Below, piece after piece: positions 57,393 through 64,000 of a stretch of DNA of 64,000 nt (position 1 is its first letter; each line of letters begins with the position of its first letter). The stretch comes from JACPRL01 sp035573715 (GTDB lineage: Bacteria; Acidobacteriota; Terriglobia; Acidiferrales; 2-02-FULL-67-57). Under the pieces are notes generated by a model, which was not told the DNA's origin, searched no databases, and saw only the letters and a program-made list of their open reading frames with translations. The translations under genes were made by a program, and so were the position numbers. Location: the NCBI GenBank assembly GCA_035573715.1, contig DATLZZ010000024.1, positions 62,001 to 126,000 of the forward strand, given 5' to 3'.

Positions 57393-57812
57393 CTATCGCA
57401 TCTGCCAGAGCAGAATCAAGAGCGCCACGTTCACGACGTGGCCGAGCAGTCAAAGCCGGCACCAGGTATGCAGCCGCGCCACCAGCGCCCAAATCAAATA
57501 AGGCGCCAGCGCGACCGAAACCGCAGTGCCGAGGAAGGCCGTCCACCAGAGACCAGGCGGCGGCGCTCCCCTCAGAGCCAGCGCCGCGACCGTGAGAATC
57601 AGCAGATACAGCAGCAAGCCCATCAACGAGTTTGGCACGCCGAACAACCGCGCGTAGGGCGTCTCGAGAATCGTCAGGCAACTGCGCTCGTCGCGCCGGC
57701 AAAACGCTGCCGGCAGGGCGCTCGCATCAATCCACCCGTAATAGGCCAGAGTGAAGTACGTCGAAAGCGCCGCGCCCGCCAGCGCCAGACCCAGCACCCA
57801 CCACGACGTCAA
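57393..57812 (-). CDS. Vitamin K epoxide reductase family protein, probable selenoprotein (in-frame TGA at 57450-57452)
   Basis: VKOR-family membrane thiol oxidoreductases make disulfides for exported proteins using quinones. Residues 1-120 hold four membrane helices and the loop pair FCRRDERSC, followed by PYARLFGVPNSLMGLLLY, all VKOR features. The active site should be CxxC; here it reads HTWCRL and then TGA, at exactly the second Cys position. The same frame goes on for 18 codons (LLGHVVNVALLILLWQMR), which supply the missing last helix, to a TAG at 57393, 10 bases before the next start. A stop at TGA would leave a 120-residue protein without the active-site partner and helix. TTG start, six bases after the thiolase stop. 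Selenocysteine is inferred; a sequencing error or pseudogene is the alternative. Confidence 0.75.
57424..57442 (-). promoter_or_regulatory. SECIS-like hairpin after the VKOR TGA
   Basis: On the mRNA, GCCACGU pairs perfectly with ACGUGGC around a CGUGA loop. It starts 8 bases after the UGA and the loop begins 15 bases after it. A G is among the first two loop bases. Bacterial SECIS elements have a small stem-loop at about this position; the distance here is at the short end of the range I know. Confidence 0.5.
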
Positions 57813-57818
57813 AGCCGA

Positions 57819-58997
57819 CTACCGCTCGACCGCCAGCGCCACGGCATTGCCGCCGCCGAGACACAACGCGGCCACGCCGCGTTTGGCGTTGCGCGCCGCC
57901 ATCTCGTAGAGCAGCGTCACCAGGATGCGCGCACCGCTGGCGCCGATGGGATGGCCGAGAGCGACGGCGCCGCCATTGACGTTGACCCGCGCCGGGTCGA
58001 GTCCCAGCTCGCGAATCACCGCCAGCGCCTGCACGGCGAAAGCTTCGTTCAGCTCAATGAGTTCCACCTCTTCGAGCTTCCAGCCGACTTTTTTCATCAA
58101 CATCTTTACGGCGTCCACCGGCGCCATCATCACCCACTTGGGCTCGACGCCGCTTACGGCGTGGCCGAGGATGCGGGCCAGCGGCGTCTTGCCGTTCTTC
58201 TGCGCCCACTCCTCCGAGGTGACGACCAGCGCGGCAGCACCGTCGTTGGTGCCGGGGGCGTTGCCGGCGGTGACGATGCCATCTTTCTTGAAGACGGGCT
58301 TGAGCGCGGCGAGCTTCTCGAGCGAGGTGTCTTCGCGTGGGCTCTCGTCTTTCTTGAAGACAATCGGCTCGCCCTTCTTCTGCGGGATTTCCACCGGGAC
58401 AATCTGAGCTTCGAAGCGGCACTCTTTCATCGCCTTCACGGCTTTCAGGTGGCTCTCGACCGCGAAGCGGTCGGTTTCTTCGCGGCTGATCTTGTAGGTC
58501 TCGGCCACCAGCTCGGCGGTCAGGCCCATGTGAATGTTGTCGAAGGCGTCCCAGAGTCCGTCGTGAATCATCGAGTCGAGCATCTGGCCGTGCCCGAGCC
58601 GGTAGCCGGCGCGGGCTTGGGGGAGCAGGTAGGGACAGTTGGTCATCGACTCCATGCCGCCGGCTACTTTGACTTCGCCGTCGCCCACCGCTATGCCCTG
58701 TGCGGCCAGCGCCACGGCCTTCAGGCCCGAGCCGCAGACTTTGTTGATGGTCATGGCGGCGACCTGCGGGCGCAGACCGCCCTTGAGGCCGGCTTGGCGG
58801 GCCGGGTTTTGGCCGAGGCCGGCGGAGACCACGTTGCCCATAATGATCTCATCCACTTGCTCGGGTTCGACGCCGGCGCGCTTGATCGCTTCGGCAACGA
58901 CTTTGGCGCCCAGCTCGGGTGCGGAGAACGGCGTCAGGGCTCCCTGGAATTTTCCGATGGCGGTGCGGACAGCGGACACAATGACGGCCTGTTTCAT
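57819..58997 (-). CDS. Acetyl-CoA C-acetyltransferase (thiolase)
   Basis: 392 residues. Active-site Cys in NKVCGSGLKA, GGMESMTNCPYLLP, ELNEAFA, HPIGASGARI, and the C-terminal second Cys in ALCLGGGNAVAL. Catalyses reversible condensation of two acetyl-CoA, or thiolysis of acetoacetyl-CoA. AGGAG before the ATG at 58997 fixes the start; a frame to 59228 overlaps the helicase gene. A TATAAT promoter is directly upstream, and the VKOR, DUF2007 and recA genes follow. Confidence 0.95.
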   Translation of the reverse strand: MKQAVIVSAVRTAIGKFQGALTPFSAPELGAKVVAEAIKRAGVEPEQVDEIIMGNVVSAGLGQNPARQAGLKGGLRPQVAAMTINKVCGSGLKAVALAAQGIAVGDGEVKVAGGMESMTNCPYLLPQARAGYRLGHGQMLDSMIHDGLWDAFDNIHMGLTAELVAETYKISREETDRFAVESHLKAVKAMKECRFEAQIVPVEIPQKKGEPIVFKKDESPREDTSLEKLAALKPVFKKDGIVTAGNAPGTNDGAAALVVTSEEWAQKNGKTPLARILGHAVSGVEPKWVMMAPVDAVKMLMKKVGWKLEEVELIELNEAFAVQALAVIRELGLDPARVNVNGGAVALGHPIGASGARILVTLLYEMAARNAKRGVAALCLGGGNAVALAVER

Positions 58998-59018
58998 GGC
59001 TGGCTCCTTTACCCAACG

Positions 59019-59048
59019 ATTATAGGTTTGGGTCGCGAGCAGGGTCAA
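59019..59048 (-). promoter_or_regulatory. Strong sigma-70 promoter of the thiolase-VKOR-DUF2007-recA operon
   Basis: On the minus strand TTGACC (59048-59043), an 18-base spacer and a perfect TATAAT (59024-59019), about 22 bases before the thiolase ATG. Confidence 0.75.
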
Positions 59049-59113
59049 GGAAGGCCGCGCGCGATTGGCAGCCGGCGGGGAGTCGGATAAGATGAGGTCG
59101 AACCAACATCCGC

Positions 59114-62068
59114 ATGACTTCGAACCCGGCAGCGCCCACCGCCCATTTGAATCCCGCGCAGCGCGAAGCGGTGGAGCACCTGCACGGACCGCTGCTGGTG
59201 ATCGCAGGCGCGGGGACGGGCAAGACACGAGTCATCGTCGAGCGGGTGCTGCACCTGCTGCGCACCATCCCGGAGCTGGGCGGCGAGAATATCCTGGCGC
59301 TCACCTACACCCGCAAAGCGGCGGCGGAGATGGCGGCGCGCATCCGGCGGCTGGGGGACAAGCGCGCCGAGCGCGTCGGCGTCCACACCTTCCACGACTT
59401 CTGCTACAAGCTGCTGCGCACCCACGACGAAGCGCTGCGCATCCTCGACGACGTGGACTACTGGATCTTCCTGCGGCGGCAGCTCGACCGGTTGGGGCTC
59501 GACCTCTTCCAGAAACTCTCCGACCCGGGGCGCTTCCTGCATGCCTTCAAAGATTTCTTCTCCCGCTGCCAGGACGAGCTGGTGAGCCCGGAGGACTATG
59601 CCGCCTACGTGGCCGGACTGGCGCGGGCGTTCGAAGAAGAAAGGGGGCTGCTGGCGGAGGCGGAGCGCAGCGAGCGGGAACTGGAGTTGCGCAAGCAGCG
59701 GGAGCTGGCTCGCGCCTATGAGGCTGCGGAGCGGCTGCTGGCCGAGGCGCGGCGCACGACGTTCGGCGGCTCGCAGCTTTCGGCGGTGCAACTGCTGGAG
59801 CGGCGGGCCGACCTGCGCGAGCACTATCAGGAACGCTTCCGCTACATCCTGGTGGACGAGTTCCAGGACGTGAACATCGCCCAGATCCGGCTGCTGGAGC
59901 TGCTGAGCGCGCGGCACCGCAATCTGACGGCAGTGGGTGATGATGACCAGGCCATCTACCGGTTCCGCGGCGCGTCCTACGCCAGCTTCGACAAGTTCCG
60001 CGAACTGTTTCCGGACGCGCGGCGCGTCATCCTGTCGCAGAACTACCGCTCGACGGCACGGCTGCTGCGGGTAGCGACGCAATTGATTTCGCAGAACGGC
60101 ACGGCGCGGTTCGACCCCCACAAGAAGCTGACGCCGATGCAGGGCGAAGGCGAGAAGGCGCGGCTGGTGGAAGTGAACGACGCCGCGCACGAGGCGGCGT
60201 TCGTGGTGCGGGAGATTGAGCGCTACCGCGAGGCCACGGGCGGCTACGCTGGCTGCGCGGTGCTCTACCGCAACCACGCTCACCGCAACCAACTGGTCAA
60301 GACACTGGTGCGGGCGGGGATTCCGTTTGTCATCCGCGGGCTCTCGGTGACCTACAGCGGGGTGGTGCGCGACCTGCTGGCGTACTTGCGCGCGGTGCAG
60401 CGCCCGGGCGACAACGTCAGCTTCGCGCGCCTGCTGGCGATTCCGGCCTGGCAGGTGACGCCGGAACAACTGCTGGAGCTGCTGCGCAAAGCGCGGCACG
60501 AGCGCGTCTCGCTGGCGCAAGTGGTCGAAGGATTGTCCGAGCGCATCAAGATGGAGCAGACGCGCATCGGGCCGCTGCTGGCGTTGCTCGCCGACTTGCG
60601 GGTTCGCGCCGCCGACCTGCCGGTCACCGAGTTCTTCGACCTGCTGCGCGAAAAGCTGGAGATCCGGCTGCTGCCCGCCGATCCCGACCTGCCGTACGTG
60701 GAAGCGTTCGCCGAATTCCTCAAAGAATGGGAGAACGACAAGAGCGAAACGAAGCGGCTGGCGGAGCTCATTGACTACCTGGACTATTTCGAAGAGGCCG
60801 GCGGAACGATTGAGCTGCCCGACGAGCCGCTCGACCGCGAGGCCGTGCAGTTGATGACCGTGCACACCGCCAAGGGGCTGGAGTTCGATACCGTCTTCCT
60901 CCTGCGGGTGAACCCGCGCGACTTCCCGGTTTACTACCGCAGCCCGCTCTTCGAGTTCCCGCCGGAGCTGATGAAAGAAACCAAGCCGCCGGCGGGCGAC
61001 TTCCATATCCAGGAGGAGCGGCGGCTGTGCTACGTGGCGTTGACGCGGGCGCGGCGCCGGCTGACGATTACCACCTACGCGTGGAACAAGAAGCCTTCGG
61101 TGTTTTTGGAGGACATCCTGCGCGACCCGCGGGCGGCGCGCGACCTCGAGCAACTGATGGCGCCGCCGGTGGCGCCGCCGCAGCGGGTCGAGCGGCCCGC
61201 CACGCTCTTCCCCTCCTCCGGCGCCATCTACTCGCGCATCGCGGCCTGGGCCGCGGAGGCCCTGCCGGCCGACGACCCCGACGAGCCTGTCGTGCTCAGC
61301 AAGTCGGGCATCGAGTCTTATGAGAGCTGCCCGCTGCAATACAAACTGGGAAACATGTGGGGACTGCGCGGGGGCGCAACGCCGGCGATGGCCTTCGGGC
61401 TCATCATGCACCGCAGCGTGGTGGAATACTTCCGGGCGCGGCAGAAACGCGGCGAGGTGACGCCGCAAGAGCTGCTGCACCTCTACGAGCAGCAGTGGCG
61501 GCAGGCGGGCTGGCCGTTCCCGGATGCCTACCAGCGCGAGCAGTACCGCGCCAGCGGCTGGCGCCAGCTCCAGGAGTTTCACGAAAACCAAGCCGAGCAG
61601 GAAGCGCGCGTGCTGGAGCTGGAAAAGGAATTCCGCTGGGCGTGGGATGAGACAGTGGAGTTGACCGGGCGCATCGACCAGATAAACCAGCTCGATGGAC
61701 ACGCGGTGGAAATCGTCGAATACAAGACCGGCGAGCCGCGCCCACCCGAGAAAGTCAGGAAGGATTTGCAGTTGGCGCTCTACGCGGCGGCGGCCGAGAA
61801 GCATCTGGGGCTGAGGCCGCAGCGGCTGACGCTTTACAACCTCACCGCCAACCAACCCATCAGCTTCGCGCCGGAGGAAAAAGAGATTGCGAAGGCGTTG
61901 CAGCGGGCCCGCGACGTGGCCGACGCGGTGCGGGCGGGCGAATTCGACCCGAAGCCGGGCTATGTCTGCAAGCGCTGCCCCTACACGCTGATTTGCCCCG
62001 AGTTCGAGCAACTGGTTTCCGCGCCGCCGGCCGAGGAAGAGGCGACCGAGGAAGAAAACAGCAGCTAG
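59114..62068 (+). CDS. UvrD/AddA-like helicase fused to a RecB-type Fe-S nuclease
   Basis: 984 residues. A UvrD-family SF1A helicase: Walker A AGAGTGKT (residues 31-38), DEFQD near 254, QAIYRFRGA, QNYRST, and VHTAKGLEFDTVFL. The last 250 residues are a PD-(D/E)XK nuclease: GRIDQINQLDG, EIVEYKTGE, with four Cys (C739 in ESCPLQYKL, and C952, C955, C961 in YVCKRCPYTLICPE) that match the AddB/Cas4-type iron-sulfur nuclease. It resembles a one-chain AddAB-like enzyme for processing DNA ends. The short ATG leader has TAAGAT about 20 bases upstream. Confidence 0.92.
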   Translation: MTSNPAAPTAHLNPAQREAVEHLHGPLLVIAGAGTGKTRVIVERVLHLLRTIPELGGENILALTYTRKAAAEMAARIRRLGDKRAERVGVHTFHDFCYKLLRTHDEALRILDDVDYWIFLRRQLDRLGLDLFQKLSDPGRFLHAFKDFFSRCQDELVSPEDYAAYVAGLARAFEEERGLLAEAERSERELELRKQRELARAYEAAERLLAEARRTTFGGSQLSAVQLLERRADLREHYQERFRYILVDEFQDVNIAQIRLLELLSARHRNLTAVGDDDQAIYRFRGASYASFDKFRELFPDARRVILSQNYRSTARLLRVATQLISQNGTARFDPHKKLTPMQGEGEKARLVEVNDAAHEAAFVVREIERYREATGGYAGCAVLYRNHAHRNQLVKTLVRAGIPFVIRGLSVTYSGVVRDLLAYLRAVQRPGDNVSFARLLAIPAWQVTPEQLLELLRKARHERVSLAQVVEGLSERIKMEQTRIGPLLALLADLRVRAADLPVTEFFDLLREKLEIRLLPADPDLPYVEAFAEFLKEWENDKSETKRLAELIDYLDYFEEAGGTIELPDEPLDREAVQLMTVHTAKGLEFDTVFLLRVNPRDFPVYYRSPLFEFPPELMKETKPPAGDFHIQEERRLCYVALTRARRRLTITTYAWNKKPSVFLEDILRDPRAARDLEQLMAPPVAPPQRVERPATLFPSSGAIYSRIAAWAAEALPADDPDEPVVLSKSGIESYESCPLQYKLGNMWGLRGGATPAMAFGLIMHRSVVEYFRARQKRGEVTPQELLHLYEQQWRQAGWPFPDAYQREQYRASGWRQLQEFHENQAEQEARVLELEKEFRWAWDETVELTGRIDQINQLDGHAVEIVEYKTGEPRPPEKVRKDLQLALYAAAAEKHLGLRPQRLTLYNLTANQPISFAPEEKEIAKALQRARDVADAVRAGEFDPKPGYVCKRCPYTLICPEFEQLVSAPPAEEEATEEENSS

Positions 62069-62081
62069 ATAGTCCCTAGGT

Positions 62082-62146
62082 TGTCACCCTGAGCGAAGCG
62101 AAGGGTCTCAGGTGAGCTGAGATGCTGCGCTTCGCTCAGCATGACA
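62082..62146. repeat. REP/MITE-like inverted repeat (GTCACCCTGAGCGAAGCG type)
   Basis: TGTCACCCTGAGCGAAGCG and, 27 bases later, the near reverse complement (17 of 19 positions). This type of GAGCGAAGCG inverted repeat is familiar from many soil and groundwater genomes. It lies just after the helicase stop. Confidence 0.6.
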
Positions 62147-62156
62147 GAAAGAACAA

Positions 62157-62186
62157 GGCGGGGAAGCTGTTTTCAGCTTCCCCGCC
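62157..62186 (+). terminator. Strong 13-bp hairpin after the helicase gene
   Basis: GGCGGGGAAGCTG, loop TTTT, CAGCTTCCCCGCC: thirteen perfect base pairs. The T-run after it is short (TGTT). Confidence 0.6.
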
Positions 62187-62461
62187 TGTTCCGGTTGGCC
62201 CGAAGGCCCTACCTGCTTTCCCCTTGCTGTGTTCGCAGCGCCAGCAGCGAACACGGAGATGTATACGGTCGCGTGGCGGAGATGTCAAGGGGAAAGTAGA
62301 GCGCGGAAGAGCTCTCTATTACTACACGAAGGCTGCTCGACAATGCAGCGCCAAGTTCGCTGACGAATTCGGCACGCTAAAGGCCCGGAAAGCCCTTGAC
62401 ACGGCCTTTTTTTTTTTGCTAGCAAAGCAGCAGGAAACGAAGAGTTGAGAAGGAACCCGCC
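62187..62461. other. Non-coding leader with inverted repeat and terminator
   Basis: About 275 bases with no supported gene. An inverted repeat GTGTTCGC (62229-62236) and GCGAACAC (62247-62254) could be an operator or hairpin. Further on AAAGGCC (62379-62385) pairs with GGCCTTT (62403-62409) and runs into eleven T residues (62407-62417), a Rho-independent-type stop just 44 bases before the Cys-rich gene. TTGACA (62396-62401), inside the loop of that hairpin, could also be a -35 with TAGCAA as -10. It may be a small RNA, or an attenuator for the downstream gene. Confidence 0.45.
62379..62417 (+). terminator. Rho-independent-type terminator or attenuator
   Basis: AAAGGCC...GGCCTTT with a T11 run following the stem; loop 17 bases. 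Only 44 bases separate its end from the ATG at 62462. Confidence 0.5.
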
Positions 62462-62941
62462 ATGAGGCCGCCGCCGAGGTTACCCCTTGCGGTACTAGGG
62501 TTGGCTGCGTTGGGTTGTGTCGCTGTGCTCGTGTCCGCCGCAACGCCAGCGACACCGGGGCTAGTCGTTGTGACAACAGACGGCAAGACGCTGCGCACGC
62601 CGTTCGAGGGATCGCCTCTTCCGCGAGCCACGGCGCGCGTTAAGTCTCGCCCGCCTGCTGACCTGTTTGCTGCCGGCTGTGCCTCGAAAAACAGAGATGC
62701 GATGTTCATTGCATCTACTACACGTAGCAGCGAGGCGGCTTTGCCGCCTTGGGGCTGCTCAGGCTGCTCATTCTGCTGGTCGTTCCCGGAATACTCCTAC
62801 GAGTGCACCCCGCCGCGCGGGTGCCACGGAGCACCCGCCTTGTGCGGGCCGGTGTGGTTTGAGTCTGGTTGCGAATCTTGTTACGACGAGCAGGGTTGCG
62901 GGTGCGCAACCGATCGATCGTGCTCTTTTGAGGATTGCTAA
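62462..62941 (+). CDS. Cysteine-rich exported protein
   Basis: 159 residues. A signal peptide (LAVLGLAALGCVAVLVSAA) or lipoprotein-like end, a short variable stretch, then a C-terminal 65 residues with 12 Cys (pattern CSGC, FC, EC, GC, LC, GCESC, GCGC, SC, DC), possibly six disulfides. It has no recognised family. GAAGGA seven bases before the ATG. The following gene starts one base after its stop. A protein this rich in Cys would need periplasmic disulfide formation, the job of VKOR-type enzymes. Confidence 0.65.
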   Translation: MRPPPRLPLAVLGLAALGCVAVLVSAATPATPGLVVVTTDGKTLRTPFEGSPLPRATARVKSRPPADLFAAGCASKNRDAMFIASTTRSSEAALPPWGCSGCSFCWSFPEYSYECTPPRGCHGAPALCGPVWFESGCESCYDEQGCGCATDRSCSFEDC

Positions 62942-62942
62942 G

Positions 62943-64000
62943 ATGGATCATGGACGGATAGGACGCATGAGAAGCAAGCAGATAGTCCGGTTTTGTTTGT
63001 TGAGCGTCTCTCTAGGTGTCGTATGCTTCATAGCGGTGGCCCAAGCTCCTGTACCAAGACAAGTTTTGCTCACCAGCACTCGCAGTCTGCCCACAGAAGT
63101 GAAGTACGAGCGTGGATATTACATCCTCTTTCATCGTGCCCACACGCGCACGCCAGGGCCCGCCGACCACTCCGTAACCGTGCTCGATAATAATGGCGCC
63201 CAGCTATTCTTCCGGAATCCTGGCTTCGACATACCCGAAGCCAGAATGGTCCGGGTGCGCGATGCGACGATTACGAAAAATGGACTACTGGTGGTAGCTG
63301 GTTTTGCCTGGAATAGTCTCACCCCTGGCCCCGGAGCTGCAGCCCTGCTGGTGGTCTACGACCTTTCCAATGGTCAGCCTCAACGAATAATCCGCACAAA
63401 CCCCATCGGTTGCAATAAGGTCGTCGCCGACGACAACGCTAACTTCTGGTGCTTGGGGCTCGACGTCGAGAAACGCGACTCACTGAAGCGAGACTACGAG
63501 CTGATATACAAGCTATCCTTGACTGGCGAAGTGCTGGCCCGCTTCCTGCTCCGTAGTGAGTTCGCTGTGCCCAAAACCGCTGAGCCGTTCGAAAGCAGTC
63601 CGAATGGAAACCCCCAACTTCTACTGAGCCCGAGCGGAGGCGTTCTTGCGTGGTTCCCTAATGCAGACACTCTCGTAGAACTGGATGCAACGGGCAACGT
63701 GACCGCAAGAGCCAGGGTGCTCGGCCGCCTGCCTAGCCGTGAGCATTGGCGACTGATAACCGTGGGCATTGTGCCAGATGGCACCATCCTAGGTTTCCTT
63801 CCGGCCTCGGCTGGCGAGCCGTTACCTGGAGATCCGCCTGCCGGCGTCTATAGGTTGAATCGAACCACCGGGTCGTGGGAGCTTCTCTCTACCGAATGGG
63901 CGGATTCCTATCCACCCAACCGACTTATCGGGGTGGATGGGCGAAGCGGAGTAGTCTGGGTGCGTGAGGAAAATAGGTTGGTCTGGTTGCCTCCATCGAA
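62943..64000 (+). CDS. Exported beta-propeller-like protein, 3' truncated by the window
   Basis: The frame is open to the last base (352 codons). It starts at ATG 62943 (GAGGA eight bases upstream, coupled to the Cys-rich gene); the ATG at 62967 gives a tidier signal peptide (RSKQIVRFCLLSVSLGVVCF ... VAQA). The body has repeated beta-rich units (DATITKNGLLVVAGFAW, DDNANFWCLGLDV, LLSPSGGVLAWFPNADT) like 6-bladed propellers. The composition is visibly less GC-rich than the neighbours (many A/T-ending codons), hinting at transfer. No enzyme motif is visible. Confidence 0.75.
   Translation, partial: MDHGRIGRMRSKQIVRFCLLSVSLGVVCFIAVAQAPVPRQVLLTSTRSLPTEVKYERGYYILFHRAHTRTPGPADHSVTVLDNNGAQLFFRNPGFDIPEARMVRVRDATITKNGLLVVAGFAWNSLTPGPGAAALLVVYDLSNGQPQRIIRTNPIGCNKVVADDNANFWCLGLDVEKRDSLKRDYELIYKLSLTGEVLARFLLRSEFAVPKTAEPFESSPNGNPQLLLSPSGGVLAWFPNADTLVELDATGNVTARARVLGRLPSREHWRLITVGIVPDGTILGFLPASAGEPLPGDPPAGVYRLNRTTGSWELLSTEWADSYPPNRLIGVDGRSGVVWVREENRLVWLPPS

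Noticed and set aside
57450..57452. Plain truncation of VKOR by the TGA
   Set aside because: Considered, but it does not explain the intact frame, the helix after it, the spacing to the next gene and the exact active-site position. It stays the main alternative until the genome is checked for Sec genes.
59045..62011. 988-codon open frame on the minus strand
   Set aside because: Antisense to the helicase-nuclease gene, whose motifs are all intact on the plus strand.
62122..62448. 108-codon open frame in the gap after the helicase
   Set aside because: It begins inside the REP-like repeat and runs through two hairpins and the T11 run (poly-Phe). No SD or homology.

Overview
The window is about 64 kb of GC-rich, gene-dense chromosomal DNA from a member of the Acidobacteriota, probably a soil or sediment lineage related to Solibacter/Bryobacter. 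This is an inference from the Solibacter-type C-terminal domain (TIGR03437-like) on the secreted peptidase at 998-3628, the many secreted or periplasmic sugar and redox enzymes, a STPK/TolB-like/TPR kinase, and a core genome (pnp, murA, purC, smc, recA) mixed with accessory genes. No phage, IS element or CRISPR array is visible.

Layout. 1-5.7 kb: end of pnp, a secreted zinc peptidase, an EamA transporter and a TauE/SafE-DUF1634 pair. 5.8-18.9 kb: a cell-wall salvage block. It holds murA, murQ, a sodium:solute symporter, a NagZ-like GH3 enzyme fused to an AmiE-like serine hydrolase, NamZ, an amino-acid permease, a second symporter and a BadF-type (MurK-like) sugar kinase; a dyad-symmetric operator candidate lies upstream of the kinase. 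19-28.5 kb: SDR, a TPR protein, a Fis-like regulator, purC, a DinB-like protein, smc, a CDP-alcohol phosphotransferase and a CrtC-like protein. 28.5-42.3 kb: a long minus-strand run of glucose 1-dehydrogenase, GH63-like glucosidase, aquaporin, VOC protein, MerA-like flavoprotein, GMC oxidoreductase, DM13 proteins, a hemerythrin-like protein, a uridine-kinase-like protein, an SMP-30 lactonase and a GlcG-cupin fusion. 42.4-46.3 kb: an ECF sigma factor, an anti-sigma factor carrying a MEDS sensory domain, a second ZAS protein, a type III polyketide synthase and an ICMT-type methyltransferase. 46.3-59 kb (minus strand): mtgA, a Ser/Thr kinase, a heme-oxygenase-like protein, tRNA-Arg(ACG), an AsmA-like protein, a transpeptidase, recA, DUF2007, a VKOR-family protein and a thiolase. 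59-64 kb: a UvrD-RecB-like helicase-nuclease, then a structured non-coding stretch, a Cys-rich secreted protein and the start of a propeller-like secreted protein.

Most notable points. (1) The VKOR gene has an in-frame TGA exactly at the second position of its CxxC active site. The frame continues through the expected last membrane helix and stops 10 bases before the next gene, and a SECIS-like hairpin follows the TGA, so it looks like a selenocysteine-containing VKOR. (2) A 34-base two-box motif, TGTAACGGA-N13-GGACTA, occurs twice, upstream of each DM13-type gene and on either side of the ECF/MEDS genes. It is a good candidate for that sigma factor's own promoter. (3) The peptidoglycan salvage genes form a PTS-independent version of the Bacillus murQ-murP-amiE-nagZ-namZ locus, with a domain fusion and a probable operator. 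(4) Several promoters share an extended -10 TGC-TAnnnT; in two or three cases it sits 8-9 bases before the start codon, which suggests leaderless mRNAs.
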